Below are positions 10,818-22,559 of a DNA stretch of 64,000 bases, piece by piece. The notes beneath the pieces were generated by a model. The model saw only the letters and a list, made by a program, of their open reading frames with translations. It was not told the origin of the DNA and made no database searches. The position numbers and the translations under genes were made by a program. This stretch comes from Dipteronia dyeriana (Eukaryota; Streptophyta; Magnoliopsida; Sapindales; Sapindaceae). The stretch is from positions 41,166,360-41,230,359 of the forward strand of contig CM065295.1 in NCBI GenBank assembly GCA_032871835.1, read 5' to 3'. Numbering within the stretch: position 1 is the first letter of the stretch; every line of letters starts with the position of its first letter.

Positions 10818-11794
10818 GTTGGAAATTTTGTGATAATCTCTCATTTTGAGATCAAAAATTGAGTATGATAAATTCCATAGAAATGGAGATTAAAGTGGAT
10901 TCGAATTCTCCTCCGTGAGAACTTCGAAATGGTATACTCAAATTCACAAAATGGTTAATGGGTGAATGAGAAATTGAGTCTCAAAGTGGACCCATTGTGT
11001 AGGGATTAAAAGGAATCCCACATTGCTTAGGGAAATCATTTATAAGTAGTTTATAAGCGAATGTGTGATATGAGCTTTCAACATGTGTGTGGCATAGAGG
11101 CTCTCTCTCGCACGAGCAGGGGGGGAGGGGGGTGCAAATCATGTACCCTGAACCTTCGAATGCACGACTCGTGTGTGGGCGCGACCTGCGGACACTAATG
11201 CCTCTTCGATTGGACCGTAAGAGTCCAGTTGACCTTTTGCCACTTCAATAAGTCAACGTTTTTTATTGTGATGAATAAGGAAAGCTTTAATTGTTTGGAT
11301 TCTGATTTCTTACTTGATCACTAAGAATACATAATCGGGTTTTAATTAGAAATAAATCTCTTTGGAGAATATTATCTAATTAAATTATTTCCTTATTAAA
11401 CCAAAAATGAATTTTCCAAATATAATCCCGAATTAATCCCAAAACCCTAGTGTTTCGGTTTGGGTATTTAATATTTCTAATATTCTGTTCAACACACACA
11501 GAACAAAACAATTCCAGTTTTTTTCTTTTGAGCAGCCGATTTCTTTTCTTCTCTGGTTTTCTTGGTAAGTTCAAAACTCGGTTTGAGTTCGTTGGTAGTG
11601 GATAGTGTTTAGGTCTACCACTGTTGAACCGTTGTATCCTGGGAGACAAACGCCTAATACACATACGGTGTTGTCCGGTGAAATTGTCTTAAGGATACCG
11701 TGTGAAACACGGGCCTCGAATCAAACTCTGTTTCTAACGTTACTTTCTGTTTTCATTGATACCAGTCAGGTTTGATTGCAAAATACGTTGTACA
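10818..11794 (+). repeat. 3' LTR of copia element 1
   Basis: It starts TGTTGGAAATTTTG and ends gttgtaca. It is nearly identical to 7210-8135 apart from point changes, a small G-run difference near 11120, and an extra block of about 45 bases (near 11425-11470, with tcccaaaaccctag) absent from the 5' LTR. The minus-strand frame 11380-11664 lies inside it and is spurious. Confidence 0.85.
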
Positions 11795-12397
11795 TATATT
11801 TCTCCAATTTTTCATTTAAGCAATTTTGTTATTACTACCGCAATACAAAATTGATCTTCTTATTTTTCGATTCATCTATCAGAATAATTTTATGTACGAG
11901 ATTATAAATTAATAAAAAATTTAATCTTTTGTTTAAATGTATAAATAGTTTAGGTTATTAATATAATTTTGCTATATTTATTATACTAGTTTGTTATTTA
12001 AATGTTTATTTGTTTAAACATTTTCAACTAGAACTACTTAGAAGTTATTTTAAGCTATGCGTAATACTAGCCTTCACAATAAGATATAAGATAGCGTTCT
12101 TACAAACTCTAATTAATCATGTGTATTGATAGGAAAATCACATAGCAACTTAGCTTAAATTCGATTATCGATGATTTTAGAGATTTAAAAAAAACGTCGG
12201 GTTCTATTTTGATTCATAAAGCTGATATCTATTTTATTTATTAATTTATTTGTTATACCATAACATATGAGACTAGATGCTATTATATTTGATTTTTTAA
12301 TAATTTTGTTTTAATATTAATATATTTACCTTCTGTTAACTTGAATATTTATTTTTGTCTCGGTCTCTTCAAAACCAAAATTCTGGCTTCGTCCCTG

Positions 12398-14604
12398 ATC
12401 ATGATATCATTTAATTGAACAATACATGCATGACCCATCAAAATCTTAAATGGGACATCTATTTGAAACCCAATTATGTGCTGTTTTCATTATATCATGA
12501 AACTTCCATCTTCCCATCTCCAGATTGTATGTCACGGTTTCATGTCATGGATGGCTAAAAAAGCTCATTGCCATTCTTATTTTATAAAATTAAAAAAAAT
12601 TAATACATATAGCCGTTAGATTCATCAAACGAATTGCTATTTATCTTCTTATATTATCCTGGTATGTTTGATGATCTTATATTGGAAGTTGAAGGTCCTG
12701 ATTTTAAACAATTAGGATATTACGATATGATTTATGCATAAAAGACTTCATTAATTAATTGATACATTTATATAAATATATAAGATTAATGACTTGGTCC
12801 TCTACAGTAGTGGGAGGGTCTAAAAAACGTCTTCTCAGATGCGTTGGGATAAATATGTTGCCACAGAAACAACATTTGACTATCGGTATAGGTCATGTGT
12901 AGCACTGAACCCAACTATAGTCTCATATCCTTCTTCCCATGATCTAGGTACCGTTTTTAATTCATCCCCTATATAATATGTTGGGACTAAATTATTTTGC
13001 ACGGTTAGATAATCCGCAGGGACGAAATTTAGCAAAGGGCCATGAAAAGCAAAAATATATAAAGCAGTCTTTTTTGTTCAAAATCATACCAGAAATTAAC
13101 AGAAGTGGGGATTTTAGTCATTAATGAACCTTGAGGGGAAAAGCAGGGAATATGACAAACTACATAGGCAATTTTGATAATATCTTCTTTAGTAATTGTA
13201 ACTATATATGCATCTATATATCAAGATAAGGTCGGTAAGCAAATTCTAATAATTACTGATCTGAATCCATGAAAGTGCATATGTCTATTCTTTTATTTAA
13301 TTTCTTTGTCTTTTTTATCAAAGCTATATATCTTCTCTACCTTTATTTCTTTATTAATTTGTAATTTCTCTATGGAAAAAAGTCTCCATCCAATCCTTTA
13401 ATTTGCTTCCTCTTAATTTTCACTTTAAAAAGGTTACTTTACCTGTATCTCATAAAACTAATTAGTATGAGATATTCTCCTTAAAATTTAATTTTATCTT
13501 TTCACAGCATTTCTAAATACACTTCATCCTAAAACTGAAATTTTAATTTTTTCTAAAAATATTTCATTTTATTCCAAAATTATCCTTTTATCTTTTGATA
13601 CTATTTAAAAAAAAACACTCCACCATAAAAACCAATTTTTTTATTAAAAAAAGAACAAAATCATTTTGTTTCAATCACAAAAGGTGGTTTTGTTTTTGTT
13701 TTTGAGTTTGTGGTTGGTTTGAATGTTACTGTTATTTGGTGAATTGAAAATAAAAATTAAAAACTTAACTCAAAACTTTTAATCAAAAAAATACCCAAAA
13801 CACAAAAAAATAAAGAACTGAACCCTTGTTCGATTTCACGATTTCAAAGATCACCATTGTTTGAGTGTAAAGATCTGCAATCTCCTGATCTAAAAATGTT
13901 TTATTATTTTATTTTATTTTATTTATTATTGGAATTCTTTTATAAAGAAATCTAGATTTCCATTGATAGAGATTCCTATCTCTATTAATGGATATATATT
14001 ATTTATGTTTTTTTTTTTTAAAAATTATTGATTACTTTTTCTGATATGTTTGTGGCGATAGATAAGAAGAAGATAGGTAGGAAAAGAATAAGATGTCTTA
14101 GGGTTCATAAACCATTACAGAGAAAGAAAAGTTATGTAATATTAAATTATGAAATAATGGTTTTTAATGTCTTTAGAATTTTTTTATAATCTTTAGTAAT
14201 TTTAATTCAAGTTAAAAATATCAATAATAATAATAAAAAAAAGAGTGTAAAAGGACAATGGATGGATTGTCAACAACATCACTCAATTTGTACATCCATA
14301 TTTTATTAAAAATATATAGTTACAAAAATATTTCAGTAGAAATTTATCAACAAAGACAAATTACTTTAATTAAAAATAAATTAAATATTATGTACACTCA
14401 TTAATTATACTAATATCTTCAACTATATCTCTTTATTAAAAAATACTTATGATAAACTCTAGCTAATTTATGATAAACTCTAATTAAATACTAATTTTAT
14501 TTCAAGTATCAATCTTTCTCATTATCATATGATTATCATATAACAAAGTAACGAAAAATGAATTTTCGATTATGATCTTATGGAGATATGTATTATTTAA
14601 CTTT
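12398..14604. other. AT-rich stretch without recognised genes
   Basis: No open frame of interest, no convincing terminal repeats and no RNA gene signature were found. It contains long A and T runs. The part 12770-12990 is less repetitive and could be old single-copy sequence, but nothing identifies it. Confidence 0.4.
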
Positions 14605-14789
14605 TTTTAAAAAACAACAATTTTATTAATAAGTAGCCCCAAGAGGCAAAACCAAAACAATACAAATTTAATGAAAAGCCATTAGACCCCTCATAAGGCA
14701 GAAGAACCCCACTCAAATATAGCAAAGATAACAGAGGACATCATAATCCAACACCAAAACATCCTTCCAAAATAAGAGGAGCAAAACAT

Positions 14790-15342
14790 CAAACGTCTCC
14801 CCACTCCAATCTATCCCTACCATCACTAGAGGCAGCTTTAGCTAAGTTGTCTGCAAATGAATTCAACTCCCTTGGCATGTACTTGATATCAAAACCAGCC
14901 GAAGACTTCAGAAATTGGCGAATGTCGTAAACTAAATGAACAAGCTGAAGATTGCTAAAATCTAAACCTTTAATCCAACCAACAACAGATTTTGAATCAC
15001 TGAAGATAGTGATACATCAATGAGCAAGAAAAACTTTTCTAGATATCAGCTGGCAAGCTCTATGAATGGCAATCACTTCAGCTGTTATAACATCAAGAGA
15101 ACCCAATGAAATGAGAATAGACAAAGGATTCTATCACTCGAATCACGTAACACACCGCCAATTCTTGCCTTCCCAGGACTACCCGTTGCGGAACCATCCA
15201 CATTAAAACTTAAATCGAAAACAGGCAGAGGAGACTCAACAGAAGCCCTTTTAACCTTAGCAACTGAAATATCCACACATCTATCATTTAAATTCGAAAT
15301 GAGCAATGTTAAATCAACATCGAATCTGCAACCATGATTCAT
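14790..15342 (-). pseudogene. LINE ORF2 C-terminal RNase H domain
   Basis: The minus strand frame 15342-15085 gives FNVDGSATGSPGKARIGGVLRD, the first strand of an RNase H domain with its catalytic Asp. After a frame change near 15100 come AEVIAIHRACQL (Glu), FSDSKSVVGWIKG (Asp) and RELNSFADNLAKAAS, the last conserved segment. It is the continuation of the LINE across the solo LTR. The mutated frame makes it inactive. Confidence 0.75.
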
Positions 15343-16747
15343 GTGTTGGGGTTTATGCCCTAAAGATGTAATTTATAAATGGATTTATGCAATAAATAAA
15401 AGAAAAAGTTCAATTCATTCATGTTGTGTTGTTATTTTTTACTTGTGCATATATTTAACATTCAAGATTGTCGGATGTAATCTCGAACTATGTATATGAG
15501 TGTCATATACAGATGGATACAATAAGAGACGTGCAATCTAAAGAGTTCATAGATAGAAAATAAAGATGTGTACTTTATTTGTGGTTAATCTATAGTTGCG
15601 GTCCATTCCGTAATGTACGATGATTCTATCCTGAATTATTCATATGAGATATGGGAATGGATGCACCTTGTATGATGTGATCATATAGGACTAGGCCATG
15701 ATATATATGAGTCTCTCACCAAAATCCGTTTACCGATGAGATTCATATATATCAACTAATGATGGCTATATGTGGGTAATCTTAATCATGAGTGTCTTAT
15801 CGACTCCTTCAGGTTAGATAGTGGTCTTTGATATACCATGGGTGATGTCGGATGCAGTTCCTGATCAATATGCTCCGTATGTTGGGATTGCGGTTTGGCT
15901 TGTAGCTGGGATGGTTTGTACACAATAGTGGAATTCACTCATTCTTATGAGAAGTATATGATAGTTCCCTAAAGTTGATTCGGGGCTTGGACAATATGAG
16001 CGCTATCCTAATTCCGTGAGGAAATAAGATTTATTGTTTATTATAGAATCAACGGTATTTAAAGGATATATGTAATTAGAGGGGTATAACGGACATTATG
16101 ACCCAACTCTAATTATGAACTACTGTGGAGGATCACACCATGTGTAATAGCTATATCGATGGACACCGAGCTGTATCAGTCTGTGTAAAAGCAGTTGAAA
16201 GAGTACAACTTCGGGTTTTTAGTGGAATAACACCGGAGTTAATAATCAAGGAATATTAATTAAAGAGTTTAATTAATGATTCTGAGGATTATTGGAGCTC
16301 AAAATACTGTGCGTCCATTAGGTCCCCTTGCTAGCCCGATCGATTTAGGTAACAAGGGTCACGGTTAATTAATTGGATTGTCTAATTAATTGTGTTTCAA
16401 AAGTGACACGTATATATTAGAGAATTAATTGAATAATGAGATTATTTAATTAATAAATGTTAATAGTTAAATTAATTAAATAATTGGATTATTTAATTAT
16501 ATTGATAATTATGAATTATTAATTAACTATTAATTGAAGGGTGTTAGTTGATATATGGATTTAGGTGAAGATAAAATAATATGATTATTTTATTTTACTA
16601 AATCATTTATTTAAGTATTTGAATTTAAGTTTAAATTTAAAATACTTATTATCACTTTTAATATATTAGATATATTTGAAAAGGATAATTAAAATATATA
16701 TATCAATTATAACACAAGAGATTATATTGAATGCAAATTGGTATGTG

Positions 16748-17323
16748 TAGGGATGCACATTTATCCCCGGGGCCCCAAATCCTCGCACCCCCATCCCCAT
16801 TTAGGGATTTTTTTTTAGGGAAATGGGGAAATGGGGGATGTGGATGATTTTCATCCCCAAATTAAAATGTGGATTTCCCCATTTCCCCCACAATTAAATT
16901 GAAAATAGGGATGGGGATAGAGATTTCCATTTTCCCATTTTCCCCAAAAAGTATATAAATATAATTATAATATATTTTTGAATTATTTGAAACATTTTAT
17001 GTTAAATTTATAATGTATTGATATTTTTTATTTGTAATGAAATGTTTGTTTTTATTTAATTTAATTTATAATTTTTAGTTAAATAGGGGAATAGAAAAAT
17101 AGAGGAACGGGGGATACGAGAAAACAGGGAAAACGGGGAAAATAGGGAATTGGGGATGGGGATGGGGATGGGGGGACCTCCCCCCAAACATCCCCATCCC
17201 CATCCCTATTTTCCCCAAATGGGGAAATGGATAAATGGGGAAATGGGGAAATGGGGGGTCTAGGAAGTAGGGATGGAGATGGGGGACCTATATCCATCCC
17301 CATTCTCCAAACGTACATCTCTA
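16748..17323. mobile_element. hAT MITE inside the solo LTR
   Basis: Ends TAGGGATGCACATTT and, in reverse, TAGAGATGTACGTTT are imperfect inverted repeats, flanked by the exact 8-bp duplication GGTATGTG (16740-16747 and 17324-17331), the hAT signature. The inside is almost entirely made of ggggatgggg and ccccatcccc words, so both halves can pair. There is no coding capacity. Confidence 0.85.
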
Positions 17324-17399
17324 GGTATGTGCACATAAAACATTAATAAAAAAGAAGAATTTACATAGGAAGCAAATATTTAAAACAAATAAACATATA

Positions 17400-17403
<4 letters not shown>

Positions 17404-17440
<37 letters not shown>
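17404..17440. repeat. TA microsatellite
   Basis: About 18 uninterrupted TA units within the Angela-like LTR. Confidence 0.9.
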
Positions 17441-17442
<2 letters not shown>

Positions 17443-18043
17443 CGCATGTGCAGCAGTGGAGGCTGTTTATATATATATTTGTGAAAAAGAGCACGCGATA
17501 TAGATATAGATTAAAAAAAAGAATATATATATATATATATTTTGTGAAACAAGAAGTGCAGTGTTTTGTTTTTAAGCAAAAAGTATATCTATATTGTTCA
17601 TCATATACATATAAAGACGAAAAAAAAAGTTTTTTTTTTCTTGTTAGCGTGAACAAGTGAAGATAATTATTGTATGTGTGCCTATGAAAAGATCAAAGCA
17701 AGTGTTACATATTGATCTAGAAGAAGGAGTTTCTTCAATTCTCTCTACATCTTCCATTCAAGTTCTTGAGACCATGACGCGCCCACACGCAGTTATCAGA
17801 TCAGAGAGATAGCGAGGAAGATCGAGTGGTTCAGACAGTAGCTTCCAAACGTTGGTAAGATTGGCTCAGACAGGAGCATAACGTAAAGTGAAGGAGTCTC
17901 CAAACTTTGGTATGTTCTTCTGATTTTATTGATTACAATTTCCCGTGTTTACATATTGTATGTATTAGTTCCGAAAAATAATTACGATCCAAAGTTCACT
18001 GGTCCCAGATACAGATTACGATATGTATAAAAAAAATTAAAAC

Positions 18044-19085
18044 CTAGTTCCGCTGCGTAACCGGTGAACGGCGTTCCAACATCATGATCCAAAGAGCAAT
18101 ACGAGAATTAATCGTATCCAAAACCAAACCCAAAACAGAGATTTTACCACTGAAAACCTTCTCATTACGACATTCCCAAATCGACCAAACTACAACAAAA
18201 AATAGGGTATTGCAAGCTCTCTTTCGTGAAAATGAGGGACATAAACTATTCCAGCATGCTGACCACTCCATGACAGAAGGAGAGGAACACGAAGAAACAC
18301 CCCACCAGCCTATAAAAATTATCCAAACCACATTAGACCATGGACAATGTCGGAATAAGTGATTAACCGATTCACTCTCACCATAACACAATGGACAAAT
18401 GGCACTCCCCACCTGCTGAACACCGTAGCTAAGCAAAACCTCTCTTACCAAGATCCTTTCTTTTAGTAATTGCCAAGCGAAAACCTCTAACTTGGGGGGA
18501 CAAATCCCCTGCCAAAGAAAATCACAAAACGGGTCTGCCATAGCTTTATTGTCCTCTAAGCACCTTCTGAAAGAATTAATAGAGAATAAACCATTTGAAA
18601 TATGAGACCATGCAAAAGTGTTAGAGACATCGATTCTTAACTTAATATTCTCCAAACACATCATACAACAATTCCACCAATCCAAATCCCAATTAAACAA
18701 AGCTCTACGTAGGTTAACATCCCAAACCCATCTAGAATCTACCCAACTACCAAACTCGAAAACTGTCCCATTCTTGTTAGTAGCTAGAGCGAAAATTCTC
18801 AAAAAATCGGACATGAGAGGAACCGAATCCCATCTTATTTCCTACCATAACCGAACCTTTTAAAACCATTTTTAACTATATTGTAACCTTTAAGATTCTC
18901 ACAAAAAAAAACTTATTGATGCTCCTAACAAAATGAGAACCAGACCTGACATTGCTACCATTCCACATCAATGAAATGTTACTAAGACCATCCTTAGCAC
19001 ACAAAACTTTATTCCACATAGATAAATCCTCTATCCTAAACCTCCATAACCACTTGGCCATCAAAATCAAACCTTTGTCTCTCAT
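18044..19085 (-). pseudogene. LINE ORF2 zinc-binding RVT region
   Basis: The frame 18814-18044 (256 codons) contains the zf-RVT pattern of plant L1 ORF2: WQGICPPKLEVFAWQLL, then CPLCYGESESVNHLFRHC with the Cys-Cys-His-Cys spacing, then WSIWECRN. A frame at 19085-18876 holds the preceding LMAKWLWRF segment. The region ends at 18082, where the solo LTR was inserted. Plus-strand frames at 18084, 18618, 18952 and 19275 are antisense shadows. Confidence 0.8.
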
Positions 19086-19318
19086 CCTACCAATACCCGA
19101 TCCCCCAAACTTCTTATGTTTACAAATAGACGCCCAATCAACAAATAAATTTTATTTTGTAAAAGACCATCGTTTTAGAAAATTTTCCTTTGTAACTTCT
19201 CCAACTTCCTCACTACTATCATAGGAATGGAGAATACATACATGAAATAAGATGGGAGGCTAGACAAGACAACCTTGATAAGAACTAACAGGACCCCTTT
19301 TGAGATAAAACCCCTCTT

Positions 19319-20899
19319 TCAAGGAGCAAGCCGCTGTTCAACCTTATTAACAATAGGGTTCCAAAACGCAACCCTACTCGGATTACCACCAAGAGGAAGA
19401 CCCAAATACAAAATTAAAAAAGATGATGCCATACACCGAAAAATTTTCGCCCAATCATCATCACGAGCTCCTTTCTTACCAACCCTTACTAGGGAAGGTT
19501 TGTGGAAATTGATCTTTGAACCAAAAATTAGTTCATAACACCTCAGTATCCTCTTAACATTCATTAGATACTCTAATTTAGGTTCCAAAAAAAGTATCGT
19601 ATCATCAGCAAATTGCAGATGAGAAATATGCACTGTACCATCACCAAAAGCCGCCCTATTCAACATACCAAATTGTTTTTCTTTAATCAACATACAAATC
19701 AGAACATCCACCACCATATTGAACAAAAATGGAGATAAATAATCACCTTGACGAAGTCCTTTTTCCATAGAAAATTGCTTAATTGGACACCCGTTAACTA
19801 AAACCGACAACGAAAGAGAAGATATACACCATTTAATCCAATTAAGTCATCTCATACCAAAACCTATCCTTTCCAAAGTTTCGAGCAAAAACTCATGGTC
19901 TACACTATCGTAGGTCTTTTCAAAATCCAATTTCACCAAAAGTCCTCATTTTCTATTTTTCTTCCAAGAATGAATTACCTTATAGTGATGACAAAACTGT
20001 CAATAATCTACTGATCCTTCACAAAAGCCATATAAGTGAGACCGATAATCGAATCCATTACAACTTTCAATCTATTGGCTAACACCTTGGCTAATACTTT
20101 GTAAAATGATCCCACCAAGCTAATAGCCTGTAGTCTTACAAGAATACCGAGATTATAACCTTCGGGATTAGAGCAATAAAATTGCAATTGAAATATTTTA
20201 TCACAGAGCCATCATGATAAAAGGCATGAAAGAAATTCAAAAAATCGCATTTGATCAACTCCCTATTAGCCTTGATAAAATTAAGATTGAGACCATCAGG
20301 ACCCGGTGCTTTTTCCCCTCATAGTCACTCAACGCTTCCCATACTTTATCAATAGAGAATTCCACCTCTAAATGCATCCTCTCTTGTACCGAAATATGAC
20401 TGACAGACAACCCATCCCAACTCGATCTGCACCCTTCCTTCATTTAGAAATGGTATTTGAAAAACAATAACGCTCCCTCTCTTACTAGAGATGAACCCTT
20501 ACAAAAACTTTCCTAAATGAATAAATCTCCTAGAAAATTTGCCTTTCGATTCACGTTTGACATGATGTGAATTTTTTTTGAATTCCTATCACTTTCCTTC
20601 AACCACTTCACCCTAGAAACTTGCCTCCATTTTTGTTCATCCAAAGGAACTTGTCTCCATAATTTAATCAAACAAGAAGAAAGTTCTTCTCTCATCCCAA
20701 CTGTCCAACCACTGGAAACAACATAACCATGTATCCTAGCCAATTCCTCCTCCAACTTTTTAATCAAATGACTATCAGACTTTCTATTTTTATAGTAAGC
20801 TTTCATATGATGTCTAACAACACTAATTTTATGCTTCAAAGTTGTACTAGCTGAAGTTCCATATTTACAATTGATCCAGCTATTTCGTACCCCTTCCAT
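19319..20899 (-). pseudogene. LINE ORF2 linker and reverse transcriptase, broken
   Basis: The frame 20899-20513 is the lysine-rich linker after the endonuclease (QVSRVKWLKESDRNSK near its end). 20443-20255 gives the start of the RT domain. A VKLDFEKTYDSVDHEFLL segment lies near 19940-19890, then the best-preserved frame 19810-19319 carries GLRQGDYLSPFLF and the catalytic FADDTILF motif. The aspartates of FADD are retained. Stops between 20250 and 19815 make the enzyme dead. Confidence 0.85.
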
Positions 20900-20911
20900 T
20901 AGGACCTTATC

Positions 20912-21690
20912 CTATAACCAACCATTTAGGAAACAAAATGGTTTGGATCCCCAATCAACCACCAATTCTCTTAAAATCGCAGGGTTATGATCCCACAGGC
21001 TCCGACCAAATCCCTTCTGAACCAGCTGAGAAAACCAAGAAAGAAATAAAGGATCATATAAGAACCAAATGAGTCTAGCCCCAAGATTTAGTTTCCCTAT
21101 ATTAGACCATGTGTACGTCATACCCTACATAAGAGGATCAACCACATCAGCTGCATATGCGAATATCTTGAAATTCCTCATGGACCTAACACTCTCATTG
21201 CCACTCTTTCTTTCACAATGATAAAGAACTGTATTAAAATCTCCCCTAATATTCCAAGAGCTTGGTAAAGAGACTTTCGCAACCAAAATAAATCTCTATA
21301 ACTCTACCCTCTCATTCTCATTATTAGCCATATACACATTACAAAAGACCACCTCCGTATTTATTGACGACGAGATTTATGAAATAATTATGCACCTATC
21401 ACCGGATATACATGGCTTAACATCTAAAGCATCTTCATTGCATAATGTGATAACACCACCAGCCGACCTTTTGTCTCACATCTACACCTTTCGAAAAAAT
21501 CAAACCACCCAAGGACTTGATAGTCCTAGAATCAAAGTAATTCAATTTAGATTCTTGAATAAAAAGAAGAGTAGGCTTGAAATTTCTGACCAAATCCCTC
21601 ACCACTCTCCTTTTTTCCAGCCTCCCCGGACCCCTAATATTTCAAGTTACAATAATCATCAAGAGATGGAAACCCTAAAACTCGAAATGA
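20912..21690 (-). pseudogene. LINE ORF2 endonuclease domain, broken
   Basis: The minus strand shows the apurinic-endonuclease-like order of L1 ORF2: TLNIRG at the start (about 21650), an ES pair after LLFIQ (catalytic Glu region), a GDFN-type motif near 21240, YTWSN near 21110, and a C-terminal DHNPAIL near 20980 in place of the usual SDH motif. Several frameshifts and stops separate these. The plus-strand frame 21390-21710 is antisense to the start of this domain. Confidence 0.7.
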
Positions 21691-22559
21691 CAAGGAAAGA
21701 GCTTGTTTAGTTGCCAAGTGTCTTGCCTTATCATTCTTCTCCTTCTAGATATCTCTGCTCTTATCTTTTCCATATTACCATTAAAATTAAAACCCAACGC
21801 CACCCATGTTTCAACAACTTTAGCGACCTCATCACTCAGACTCCAAACACTAGTCAAATTACCACCACCTCCCTTAGGATCAACTTCATTGTTATCGTTG
21901 GTTTTAGAAAATTTGAGATACCCCAATACAGTTTCTTTTTCTATTACCTTAGTCAATTCCACATCCAAATTTCACCTACTCCTAACCGGATTTGAGCTTG
22001 AAATATCCCTTCGTATTTCATCCAAACCTTGAGAAATTAAGCTTCTATCCTTATGATTTTTCATGCCATGACTTTTCACAGAGCTATAAGTTTTAACCAC
22101 TTCTTTTTAAGATACTTTCCTCAACCTTCCAACAGCATTATCAACCAGACTTGCCAATAAATTGTCACCAACCACATGCTAAGTTTCTGAAACATGAGAT
22201 AATGAGATATCAGAAGAAGAGAGACTAACCTCAGATGTCACTTCCTTATCAAGCTCAGTATCACTTGAAATATGAGTTGTAAAGTTCCCAACTTGGGGCA
22301 ACAGACCAAGACCACCATTTGAGGGAGCCTATTTGAATGAATGACCTAAATTCTTTCCTAACCCACCACCATTACTCAAATCTATGACAATATTTCCACC
22401 TTTCATCAGATCCAATCCAGCCTTAGAAGATTTTCCTTCCAAATTTGGACATAAGAACTGATTTCCCTCTCCACTTCCTTTAAAATAAGACTCCTCACTC
22501 TCTTCACGAGACCATGTCTTATCCACACTCTTACCCTTTTCTAACACGAGGTTCGGTTG

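Larger units (their letters stand above)
7210..11794 (+). mobile_element. Copia retrotransposon 1: two LTRs, gag to integrase, no reverse transcriptase
   Basis: Two LTRs of about 0.93-0.98 kb enclose a primer-binding-like site, a repeat-rich leader, a gag-protease-integrase frame and a polypurine tract. The frame ends inside the integrase core, and only about 150 bases separate this point from the 3' LTR, so reverse transcriptase and RNase H have been deleted. The flanks tataa and tatat fit a decayed 5-bp target duplication. Because tract, primer site and both LTRs remain, such a derivative could once have been mobilised by a complete relative; two nonsense codons now break its frame. Confidence 0.85.
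6827..12397. mobile_element. Small hAT-like element split by a copia insertion
   Basis: The left end CAGAGGCGAAGG (from 6827) and the right end, read in reverse CAGGGACGAAGCC (from 12397), form imperfect inverted repeats of the hAT CAGGG type. Flanking octamers ctgataat and atcatgat agree in 5 of 8 bases, which is weak. Without the copia element (7210-11794) the unit is about 1 kb of AT-rich sequence without coding potential. The frame at 6771-7070 is AT-rich noise. Confidence 0.35.
15344..18081 (+). mobile_element. Solo LTR of an Angela-like copia element
   Basis: The unit starts TGTTGGGGTTTATGCCCTA and ends GAACGGCGTTCCAACA, with the start and end style of Angela/BARE-type copia LTRs. It is flanked by the exact 5-bp duplication tcatg (15339-15343 and 18082-18086), so LTR-LTR recombination probably removed the internal part after insertion. 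It lies inside the LINE. A related 1.8-kb copy is at 49303-51132. A hAT MITE and a TA run explain much of the extra length. Frames at 17079-17336, 17402-17656 and 17448-17660 are low-complexity noise. Confidence 0.88.

Noticed and set aside
21390..21710. 106-codon plus-strand frame
   Set aside because: Antisense shadow of the LINE endonuclease start, which shows clear motifs on the minus strand.
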